A stretch of DNA of 64,000 nucleotides, taken from Bicyclus anynana (taxonomy: Eukaryota > Arthropoda > Insecta > Lepidoptera > Nymphalidae). A program made the translations under genes and the position numbers. Shown one piece after another: positions 21,659 to 33,600 of the stretch. The DNA lies in NCBI RefSeq assembly GCF_947172395.1, contig NC_069086.1:10634501-10698500 (forward strand), written 5' to 3'. The notes under the pieces are model-generated. The model ran no database searches and was not told where the DNA came from. It saw only the letters and a program-made list of their open reading frames with translations. Every line of letters begins with the position of its first letter. Positions within the stretch are counted from its first letter, which is position 1.

Positions 21659-24600
21659 TTATAATGCAAAGTTTCCATTTATCAATGTAACATTTTTCCA
21701 TCTGACAAAGAAAAGGTACGGCCTATCTACAATCATTTCCTTTTCCGGAGTTTCGTCCCATTCTATTCCTAAAAAAATAATAGGTAAGGGTTATGAAAGG
21801 TAATATTAATTGATCGTGTATTCTTCGCGATGTGCATCATGCCGATCGCAACCAACACACGATCAGTTAAATCGGCTGTCAAGTATCGGTGGATATTGTT
21901 TATTCAATTTACCTGTCACTCTCGGACATTCAACTGTCATATTATCTGTCATTCTCTGTTCTTTTCAAGTGATCTGTAGTTCACAATATTTTACTAAATA
22001 ATGAATGGAACACTCGAACAGAGCTTAATGTGTTTTTCTTTTACCTGCGATGCGAGCTTCATATACCAACACCTTCTCATAAGAAGTTATCATTTCAAAA
22101 ATTCCCTACTTTTTCGTAGCCAGGACGTCACAAAACCTAATTGAACCAACGACGCAGCTGAAGATAATAAATACAGGTCTCGTAATTACCTACCGTCATC
22201 TTTATAAGCGTTTCTGCCGGCCTCCGCCCAAAACATGATCCGCTGAACTGCATGCGATAATCTCAGCTGCCCGCATCGTTTGCTCTTCGTATGATTGGCA
22301 TCTACCAAGCGAGATATACCCATCTGCGAAATAGTTATTTATGCCACTGTCATGTACCTAATGAGAGCCATTGTATAACTTGGCAACTTCGATCGTAACA
22401 CTCCCGATGGTCCGCGCGTGTAGCGATGAATGAAATACCCACGACTGATGCACCACACTTCTCAGCACGCACGATTTCACACCGACGCAGTCTTTCCCCC
22501 CGTCGCCTGCATATCATGGGAGTGTCATCAACGAACTTGCCAGATTATAGCACGAGTAAATTTTCACAATAGACAGCACGAGTGCTACATTGGCTTATTA
22601 TTTGCAGTGGCGTACAATACTTTTTCAACGAACATGATAAAAGAAATAAGACTTAACAAAACATGGTAAATATATAGGTAATAGGCGTTGGGCATGACCT
22701 CCTCGATTTTATATTTTCGTGGCCTTCTATCTTTTTTATTTTGTATCTTTTAAGGAAATCAAAGTTTTTGTAGCCAATGCCATGGAACTATTTAAAAAAT
22801 TAAAAAAACATCACTGTACCACAAAACATGACCTAATAATGGTTTGTGTTATGGTTTGAGGTTTCATATTGAGTAGATTACGAAATGGGAGTAGAAAAAA
22901 GATATACTGGTAGTGTAACAACACAAAACCATGCATACAGAGAAAAAGAACATGGAAGGCAATGAAGGCATGGTAGCCCAGAATCCGTGGAGCATTTCTA
23001 CAATTGATTACTAGGTATCAAGTTAATTTTCCGTGTGTTGTTTCATTTGGATGAGACGCCCAGTAGGTACAGTAAAAAACATCTGGTTAGTTACAACTTT
23101 TGGTAAAGTCCCCTCCTAGCTTTCAATAATGAGGTTATTAAAAGTTGTTACTTACCATTTTTTTTACAGTTGCTTAATTAATAGTTATACGTACAACTTA
23201 ACAGCCACAATTTCCTACGAATTGCGTGGTATATTATCTCGTTCCGGCGCGCAGAAATTTTTATTACCTGGTGGTAGCTACCAGAATCAAGAATTTTCGT
23301 AAATAAAAAAGTTGAGCGTCTCATCAAGATGAAACTCACTCACGGAAAATAACTTGATAGTAATCAATTGTAAAAATGCTCCACGGATCCCGGGCTACGG
23401 TTCTTCTCTCCCACTTACCGCTTGAAGCTTGTCAGGCAGCAGTAATGTCATACGTAGTGTGTAAATCGGTAGGGTTGCTGCAACCCGCATTGTTCGCAAT
23501 TTCTGACTAATTTGCGTCAGACTAGTCGTGGTCACATTAGTTGCCAAGCTTTTTATTGTGCGCCCTCGAGGAATCAGCAGCAACAGTGTGAGACCGGGTG
23601 TTGCATAACTGATTTCCAACGCCTAAATAAAAAAAATAAAACTTTACCAACCATCACCAACCAATTTTAAAATATATGAAACCGATCAAGTATTAGGTCC
23701 GTTTTACCTACTAGTATATATATTTAATGCTGTAGGTAGTAGGCACTAAATATTAAAAGTTTTGTATCCGATTAAAAAGCATTTACACGACTTCTAGTAG
23801 CATTATATTTGAGCTGCTTTTGTGGTCAATCTACATTCAATATGGCAGACTACCAAAGACCACGGTTTAGTCAGATTTATGCAGTGCGCACACTTATGAA
23901 CCCTACGGATGAAATTAAAGAGTTTGCTGCGGGGAATTGAAAAATAAAATATAGGTAATCTATCTTGGTTGAAAAAAATTAACACTGCCAACTACAATAG
24001 ATATGTACAGAAATCGTTACAAGATAAAAATGTAGCACGCCAAGTAACATAATATTTTTTGAATAGGTCGATAGGATTCACACTCCATCATGTAATGAAA
24101 ATATCAAATATCAATTGTGAATGTTAATTAATCATTATACTATCAAATACTAGTAGACACCAGCGACCTCGGCTGCATGGAGTTCGGTTTATTATGAGAA
24201 CTTTCAATGTAAAAATAGGTATGTATAATATACATATTAGATCGGTAGATACCAATTTTTGAAATGCTTGCAAAACACCGACAGAAACTTTAACCAGTAA
24301 AAATGCCTGCCTGTCGATCTAGTTTTTACTAGAGTTTGAAGTTCTGTGACAATGACAGTCAACCAATCAGAAATCAATCAGGACAAGTAGATAATTATTA
24401 GGTACATACTAGTGTACAAAGTCTCATGACGATCGATTGAGTAGTTTTTGCGTGATAGGGTAGGTAACAAACATACTAATATTAAAAAAGGAAATGTAGT
24501 TTACTTTTTTAATATTAGTAGGTATGGATGTATAGATTAAGTTATCACAGGGGGGCGGAGTGGAGTATCAAATTTTGTGTATCTGGTTGTCTAGTTCTGA

Positions 24601-27600
24601 ACCAAAACAAACAATGATCCCTCTCTTAGTATCTCTCAACACGTTACGATGGCACGTTGCGCTTTGCTCGCTCTAGGACTGTGCCTTTGTCTGACCGCAC
24701 CTGTATGGGGCGACGATACTGAAGACAATAAAAATGAACACGACGAAGTGAAACTACACACAGCATTATTAAAGGATTACAACAGTGACATGCGGCCAGT
24801 AAAAGACCATAAATCAGCTGTTGTTGTTAAAGTTCGCCTCGCTTTGAAGTATTTAAGTTTCGATTCTCTAGAAGAAATGGTCACCGTGCACAATTGGGTG
24901 GCACTCAATTGGAATGACCCGTTCCTAACGTGGAACCCCAGTGACTACAGTAACATAAACGAGGTGCAAATCCAGAGTCACGAAATATGGACACCAGGCC
25001 TGTCACTGTTCAATGCGGACGCCACAGCATATCATAACAGTGAATCGTTTTACACCACCTGTTTGGTGACTAACACGGGGAAGGTAACTTGCGTGCCAAA
25101 CGTCGCCCACACCGGAATTTGTCGAACGACGCTCAAAAAATGGCCGTACGATACGCAAAACTGCACACTCTATTTTGGTTCGTGGATGCACACCGGAGAA
25201 CAGATTAATTTTACTTTTTATAACACAAAGCCGGTAGTGCTTGACGACTTCCAAAACGGCGCCGGCTGGAAACTTCTGAACGTTGTCAACGAGCGTCTAC
25301 CAGGGAAATATAACATGAACAGCACGTATCCGATGCTTAAATACACGTTTATGTTACGAAGAGAAGCGGCCGGACTCGCAGCCATCGTGGTAGCGCCGTC
25401 GGTTATCCTGGTGCTGGTAACGCTGGCATCTTTACTACTAGATATTAAGGATAACACGAGGTTAATACTTCTGTGTTTCAGTTTGTTCGGGCACTTTACT
25501 ATGACTAGTGAAATAGGTTACGTAATTCCAAAACTAAGTGCCGATACGCCTATTTTACTGTTGTTTGTCAGAGATTCAATGATAGTAAATCTTGTAGCAA
25601 TATTAGTCACTATGGGGTTGATGTCTATGAGAAAGCAACTAGTTCCAGCGCCATCTTGGATAATGTCAGTCAATCGCTTAGTTAGCGTTGGACCTGGAAA
25701 ATACATTGTATTTACAGAGTTCGATCCTAGCAATGATGCAGAAGGCAAGATAGTGTCCGAAGACTTGAGCACAGAGGATAAAAATGCACGTACGACTGCC
25801 GATTGGGTTAAATTCGCTTCTGTGTTGAACAACCTAACGTTTATCATACTTCTATTCATTTACTTAGTATTAATTTGCACTTGTATCCCTAGCGATAAAT
25901 AAATAAGACACAAGGAACAATGAAGTACTTAGGTACGAGTAGTTTAGTTCGGCTAGTATGTAATAAGGCTCATTTCATTTTAATTTCCAAAACCGCTCTG
26001 AAAGCAACATTCTCAAGCAAGAACTGTTTTTCTACACTGCGCAGACCGTCGCCTAATTTAAGAGCGAACTAGTTAGAAGTCTGGTGTAAATCTCACCTTC
26101 AATTATATTGATGCAATCTGTGGATAAAAAAATTGAGGACTGATGACGAAACCGTACCTCAGCGTTCCATTCCTTGAGAGCAGCGTACCGCATGACATCA
26201 TTTATTCTGATCATCCTCACGGAGCGCTCAGGAGCACCAGGAGCAAGCTGTTCGGAGTCACGGAAAGGTCGCGATCCGTTGAGTACGGTGGGCGGAGACC
26301 GCCAGCGCGCCCGCAAATACACAGTGTTCAGTAGAATCGAACATGTGCCCTCCGAGAAATCGTCTTCCTCGAACGTATTCCGCATTGCACCCCCAGAATC
26401 TGTTTTCACCTATTCACATAAGATCATATTGAATTAAATAAACTGTAAGTAGGTACAATAATTTGTTTTCATCAGTCTTTTATTTAACTTGCTTTGTTTG
26501 TTTTGTATCTGATTTTAGGTACTATTTTAAGGCTTTGTAACGGCCTACTATAGGCCAAGGCCTACATGTTTATAGTTGAAGTGATATAGAGCTTAGACAA
26601 AAAACTAAAACTTAGGCATAAAGGATAGTGACCAGCCCCCCTAGCCAAGTGGCACGTCGATTCTCTTTCTACGATCGCTAACGCTTCGAAAAGTAGAAAG
26701 ATATATGGGAATGACATTTGCTATCGACAGATCACGTGATCAAGATCAGTCATTCCCATACATCTTTCTAGTTTTCGAAGCGTTAGCGATCGTTGAATGA
26801 GAATCGACGTGCCACTTAGCCAGGGGGGCAGGCCCGACGACTTAAGGTAGGCACGGGGGCGTTATACCACCAAATTCCCAACTCCTGGCTTGGGATTTTT
26901 ACTCAGAATATTTTAAAAGAAAAGCTTAGATACCTACTATTTTGGCGCGAGCCAGGACCTCATATTCAAAACCACCGGGATTCCAATTTCCATTGGACCC
27001 AATGTAATAATTGATGCTATCTGATGTAGAGCTTTGTGTCAACCGTTTTTAAATGTAATAAGGCATACCTTTAGTGGCAATTTAATGCAATATAATATTA
27101 TTGGGATATTGCTTTATTGTATGAACTTTTTGGTTTGGGTCACGATGGTTGGATAAATAGGCAACTACACAACATAATTATTGTAGTGTTTGTATTCACA
27201 ATTAAACTAATGGTGAACCTAAAACAAACGTAGGTAGATAGATGAACCTATTTATGATAGATAAGAAACCTACCCTCCTGTTGAGGTTTTTGGTAAGTTC
27301 CTCCGATGTTTCTGTCCCATTTAACCATTCCACTTGTATATTCAGAGCAGTAGCGGCTCCTTCCAGGAATTCTTGACTAACTGGTAATACCGGCTCTACT
27401 ACCAGACGCGTGGCCCAGTGGAGCTTTAGATCAGGGCTTGATTCCGGAAGCCACGAAATAATCTGCTTTATAAGCTTAATTTTGTCCTGTCACAAAAACA
27501 TATATAGGAAATCAATTCGAAGGGATGACATTTAGTAATTATTGAGTCATGTATTTTAATGTAGGATCGTTTCGTCATAACAGGGGAATTAGAGCTATGA

Positions 27601-30600
27601 AAATGTTTAACTCTGTAACAATCAAAGGATGTCAATGATACCTATACCGACGACTTTACGTACGTACTCTTTGAGGCACAAGGAGGTAACGTCATCAATT
27701 TCTTAACTTTAGGCAGCTGCTGATAATATCTTAGAAGGCAGAAAATATCACTATTTCATAGACCTTCCTTATGATCTCAAGAAGACTAAACATTGCAGTT
27801 AGAAAAAAGAAACGTGTGTGTCTCCGGGACGCTCGACAGAAGTGACAATTTAAATCTGCTGCCGTATGCGTGAGAGAAAGGGAAGCCAGACAGAGTGGCG
27901 TCGTTACGCGTTACTTAACCAAGCGGTTTACCCTTCCAGAAGTTATCTTCATAAGAAATTATCTAGAAGTTACTTCAATATGATCTGTTAATAAAATAAA
28001 ATAAAATAAAATAAAAAAGCCTTTTTATTTCTTGTCTTACAAGTAATATATAATATTATAGACAGATTAGTAAAAGTAATAGGTACAAGAACCCCTCTAG
28101 GAGAGGGTGAAGGCCTCCTCCAGTTCAGACCATCTCTGCCGATCTTTGGCTAGTTTAGCCCATGTATTGCCAGCGATTTTTGCGATGTCGTCGGACCACC
28201 TACCAAGTGGTCGGCCAACTCGCCTGTAACCCGGGGGGCCTGACCACGATGTCAGTCTTGTTGTCCAACGATCGTCACTCATCCTTGCTACATGGCCTGC
28301 CCATCGCCATTTTTGTTTTAGAGAGTATTGAAGAGCATCTGTAACCTTGGTTTTTTGACGTATGGTAGAATGTCGTATCTTCTGAATTTTTTTAATTTTC
28401 ATAATACTTCTCTCCATACTTCTTTGACAAGTTCTAATTTTGTTTTTTGTACGAACATTGTACTTCCATGTTTGGCAAGCATATGTTATTGATGGCAGCA
28501 CACAAGTGTTTAAAACTTTTGTTTTAATTCTCATCGGCATGTTACTTTTTAGAATTTCCTTAAGTGTCCAAAACTTTTTCCATCCACCCTTGATCCTTCT
28601 TTCTACCTCTAGATCATTACTTTGGCTGTGAAAGGAAATTTGTTTGCCTAAGTACATGTACCTGCTTACGTATTCTATAGGCATGTTATCGAGATATATA
28701 GGGTGTTCAGCAAAGTTTGTCATAATTTTTGTTTTACTAAGGTTAATTTCTAAGCCAACGTCTCTACTTGCTATATTTAAACTTTGCAGCATTAAATTTA
28801 ATTCGTTGCTGTTTTCTGATAGCAATACGATGTCGTCAGCAAATCTTAAATGGCTCAGGTATTTTCCGTTTACTTTTACTCCATAATTTTGCCAATTTAG
28901 CTTACTAAACACCATCTCAAGGACAGCTATAAAGATTCTAGGGGAGCAAGGGTCGCCCTGTCTTACGCCTCTTCTAATGTGTATAGTTTGCCCTAGTCTC
29001 TCTAGTTTCACTTTACTAGTACACTCTTTATATAGATATTTTAAAATTCTAATATATATGGGCTCTACATTTTGAGAATGTAGAGCTTCCCAAATTGCCG
29101 AGTGGAGTACAGTATCGAACGCCTTTTGGTAGTCTATGAAGACCATGTACACTGGTTTCCTAAACTCTTGATATTTCTCTATAATCATTTCTAATGAGTG
29201 TATGTGGTCGACCGTTGAAAAACCCTTCCTGAATCCGGCTTGTTCGATTGGTTGGTGTTTTTCTAGCGATTTACTGATCCTTTTCTCTAAAAGTGAAGCA
29301 AAAAGTTTATAAATTGTGGAGAGTAGGCTTATTGGCCTATAGTTGCTAATATTTTTAGGGTCGCCCTTCTTGTATAATAAAATTATGTTTGATTGAGACC
29401 ACTGTCTAGGAGTATTACCAGATCTTAAAATCATGTTAAATAGATGAACTAGTGGTGTAGTCAGAAGCTCCCCTGCTGTTTTAATAGCTTCGTTGGTAAT
29501 TTTGTCAGGGCCTGGACTCTTCTCTGTTTTTAGCTTCTTTATTTCTCTGATTATTTCTAATTCGTCAAACAGCTCTATCGCTACATCATTATCCTCACAC
29601 ACAACACTGTTTGGTGATTGACCCTGTAGGCTATACAAATCTCTATAGAAAGCTGTTGCTGCGTGTAGTATATCTGATCTAGTTTTTAAGGCTTTTGTTG
29701 TCCCTTGTAGTCCTTCGATCCAGGTTTTGTGTGAATTAAGCTGTCTGTAAGCTTTTTTAAGACCACCGGTGGCGTTTAAGTGTTTTTCAAATAAATTTGA
29801 GCGATAATGCCTATAATCGTTTCTGATTCTTTTACTTATAAGTTTATAAAGAGCTTTAATTTGGTTTTTTATTGCGCGTGTTTTTGGCTTAATACTATGT
29901 AGTTTTTGCCTTCGGTTAATTAAATTTCTTGTGTGTTCGGAGATAATATAGTTATATGTGTTTTGAGTCTTGGGCGTCTTTGCCTTATTTTGGCAGTCCT
30001 CAACTACTCCGATTATTCTGTCATAGTATGTTTGGACAGCCTCGTTTTTGTCTGGAAGTAAATCGATATTGGCAATATTTAATAGCTCTCTATACGTTGA
30101 TATTTCTTCGTCTGACTTAAGTATGCTTTTTGAACTGTTGGTATACTGCTTTCTACTAGGCTTTATCTTCTGCAGTCCGAATGTGGCCCGGACTAATCTG
30201 TGGTCTGAAGGGTAGGGTACATTTATCACTGTTATATTTGAGACATTTTTATGTAAATTGGTTAAAATATAATCTATTTCATTTTTGGTTTTACCATCAG
30301 GTGACCTCCAAGTCCACCTCTGCTTTGCATTTTTTTTGAAAAATGTATTGACAATAGCCAGTTTGTTTTCGTATGCAAATTCGACAAGTCTTTCACCTCT
30401 ACTGTTGCGCTCTCCATAGCCATTATTCTTCATTATTATGCATTCCTCTGGTTTTGGCTGGCCAATTTTCGCATTGAAATCGCCCATTACTATTATATTA
30501 TTCGTATTTGAGAGTGCTAAAGCTTCGTCGATAGTGTTATAAAATTTCTCTACATCTTCGTCACTTGCTGAGTCCGTAGGAGCATAAGCTTGTATGAGAC

Positions 30601-33600
30601 TAACCTTGAAGTTGTTGAAGTTTAGGTTTAGTAGCGCTACTCTTTCTGATAAACCAGAAATGCACTCAATGTAGTTTTTCAGATATTTTTTTATAATAAA
30701 ACCGATGCCATAAAGCCCAGGAGTTTCTCCTTTATAGTAGAAAATGAAATCATCATGCTCTTGAATTGAGTTTCCAAGCCTTCGTATTTCGGATAGGCCT
30801 ATTATGTCATATTTAATATTATTCAGTGAGTTGGTAAATTCTAGTAGCCGTTCATAGGTTGATAGAGTTCGGACATTGTAAGTTGCTATATAGAATAAGT
30901 TGGGATTTAAGTTGGACATAATGTTTTCTTGATTTGTTTTCTCTGGAGGGTTGTGGTCTGTATCTCCCACGGTGACCGGCCGGATTGGGAGAGCGAGAGG
31001 AGGCGTTATTGGTTGCTATTTTAAGTTAGTGTTAGCATCAACCAGGGATATTACATTTCCTATGGGTGTAGTTTTCGTATTTCGAGGTGCAAAGAAAGTA
31101 CTTATAGAAGTTTTGGTTTTTTTGCTTATTTGGGAAGGTGTTTTGCCGCTTTCGGTACTTGGTGGTGATGATGAATACGTGCGTTTCTTTTCTGCCTTTT
31201 TCTCTAAAATAACTATTTTATCATGTTTGAGTACAGCAATTTGGCCCTCGTTTCTTAGCTTGTTAACTTGCTGCTGAAGAGACTTTCTTTTTTCTAACGT
31301 TTTTTGAGTGAACTCTTCTTTCAAATTGAACGTAGAGAGTAAAAGGGCTTTTTTGTTTTTCAATATTTCTAGTTTTTTCCCCATCGTAAGTAGTGTAATC
31401 GACACGGGTCTATCTTTAGTTCCTCTTTTTCCGATGCGTCTAATGGACTCTATATCGGAGGTAGAGCAGGGTACCTTCATAATTTGGGAAATTACGTCAA
31501 CTACTTTTGTTTGGAGTTGAAAGTAGTTTTTTTCATCATCCGGTATCCCAAAGAACACTAGATTTTTCTTTACATTTTGTCTTTCTAGGTACTCAATTTG
31601 TCTCTCCTGTTTTTCCAATTTTCCTTCAAGTTTCTTGTATTTATTATCAATTTCCTGAAACTTCTCATTAACATTTTTATTGATTTCGCTTGTTATGCTT
31701 ATTTGCATCTCTTTCATTTCTTTCTTTTGGATGGCCAGGTCGGTTTGAATACATTTTAAAATCTGGGTAATTTCTTCCATTTTTGATAAATAACCAGAGT
31801 TAATCGAGTTGCGCACTTAACAAATTAAAAATTTTTAATCTCACACAAAAGTCCTTATGTCACGAGCTTATTTTCAGTGGACTAAATTTTATTTATAAAA
31901 ATAGTGTTTTTCACATAAAAAGGAAAATTACAACAAAAAATATATAAAATTGAAACGATTAAATGAGAAAAAGAAAAAAAATAAAAAAAGTTTTTTTTGG
32001 AAAACCCCGGTTTTGAACTCAGGTACGTATATCGAGCGTAGATTTCGCACCACTAGACCAAATGTCTTTCTTGAACACCGTTGAAATTTATTGGCGCTTA
32101 CTGCTACATGTGACGTATTGATGTTATGAGCTGTTGCGTTTTTTATTATTTGTTAAACAACCCGCACTTCGCTAAATTATTAGTCACTTTTGTTACACTA
32201 ATTATTTCGTTCTTTTAAGTCTTGTTTGAACTTTACTTGTAGTCTTTCTTTAAATACACTTAGTTTTTAGTCGGAATGAGCAAATGTTTCACACTGTTTT
32301 GGTTGATTATTACACTTTTGTATTCGATCAAAAACCCGTAACAGCTGACACTTTTGTTTTGGATTTTACGCGTATATTGTGTCCTTCTGGGAGTAGATAA
32401 CACTTGTGCACATGGACCGCTATATGTTTATTATTTTTAGAGTAAAATAACCGTTTAAATTCGCAAACACTTTTTTTAAAACAATTATTTACGCAGAGCT
32501 GATTAACGTCACGCGACAGCAGCGCCGCCTCCGATCTGTTAATCGGGGGGGGGATCTGTTAATAATATAAGGTAAATTACTTAGATAAGTTTTATAAAAC
32601 GTGTCTTAAAAGGTTTGCTCACCGATACAGATGGTTTCAGTTGCAAATTCGAGTCAATTTCCTTGGAAGAAATCAAATCAAGTTCTGTAGACAGCGCCGT
32701 GAGCGCCAGATATAGAAACAAGCCAGATTGAGCGAAACTGATCCCATTTTCCAAGCGGTCGAGCGGGCTTATAGATAATAGTTTATTAAATGTGATCTAA
32801 AAAATTAAATCTGTTAAAAGTATACACACTTAACTACATGAAACTGAATAATAACTTTTCACATTATAAGCAATTTATTTCTAATAGGAATAACGCCTTG
32901 CCTTACATTTTTGAACACTATACCAACTCTATCCGAAAATGATTTTAAAAGGCAACATTTTTAGAAGAAAACTCAAGGATACCGAAGAGTTAAAAATGTT
33001 TTAAGGAAGATGCGGTGATAAAACATTAATAAAACCTCACCTGATAAAACTTACGGTCAAATTGATCTAATGATAGAATAAATTTATCAAAAAGAGTTAC
33101 ATTTAGATGTATATCTTTTTCCTTTTCGGGCTTCAATACAGTTGTGAATAAAGGCACAACGGTCGACTTCACTGCATTACCACGTGTAGGCAATACTGAG
33201 TAATCTGACGAAGGTTTCATTCCATTTGTCACGGTTGTCACTCCATAAGTATATTTGCCATGCTCCAATAAAGGCAAATTACGTAAAAAGCTCCCGTGAA
33301 TTTCAGGACTAGGTGCGTATTGAAAAGAGGACAGCAATTGGTGTGGACTATACAAAGGTAGCCGATCGGAAAAATTGTCCCGATTCCTTTTTGGAGATAA
33401 TAAAATTCGATCTTTTATGTATCGGTTTGCATTTGCTGTATAAGATTTCTGTTGGGATTTTGGACAGTAAAACGGTTTGTTACCCATAAAACATATTTCC
33501 ATCTGGAGATGTAATGGAACATCGCGTATAGGTGGTCCCAGAATTGAAAAATCATAGGCTCTGATTGAAGCAAACAGGTTATTTACGAACAGTACCCCAA

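Larger units (their letters stand above)
27994..32552 (-). mobile_element. Full-length non-LTR retrotransposon (RTE-like LINE) with both ORFs open
   Basis: The element is about 4.56 kb on the minus strand. It is bounded by a direct repeat GATCTGTTAATA (27982-27993 and 32553-32564), which is a 12-bp target-site duplication. In order it has a 5' UTR of about 0.75 kb containing a tRNA-like block, ORF1 (coiled coil plus RNA-binding fold), a spacer of about 95 nt between the ORF1 stop and the ORF2 ATG, ORF2 (endonuclease plus reverse transcriptase), a short 3' UTR and a simple TTTTA-repeat tail instead of poly(A). Both ORFs are uninterrupted, so it is young and could be competent. It lies in intron 2 of the serpin-like gene, in the same orientation as the host gene. 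The ORF2 sequence resembles RTE-type elements; the exact clade (RTE, Proto2 or relative) needs a phylogeny. Confidence 0.92.

Noticed and set aside
26143..26437. Plus-strand frames opposite serpin-like exon 4
   Set aside because: Antisense shadows; the minus frame has serpin motifs and proper splice sites.
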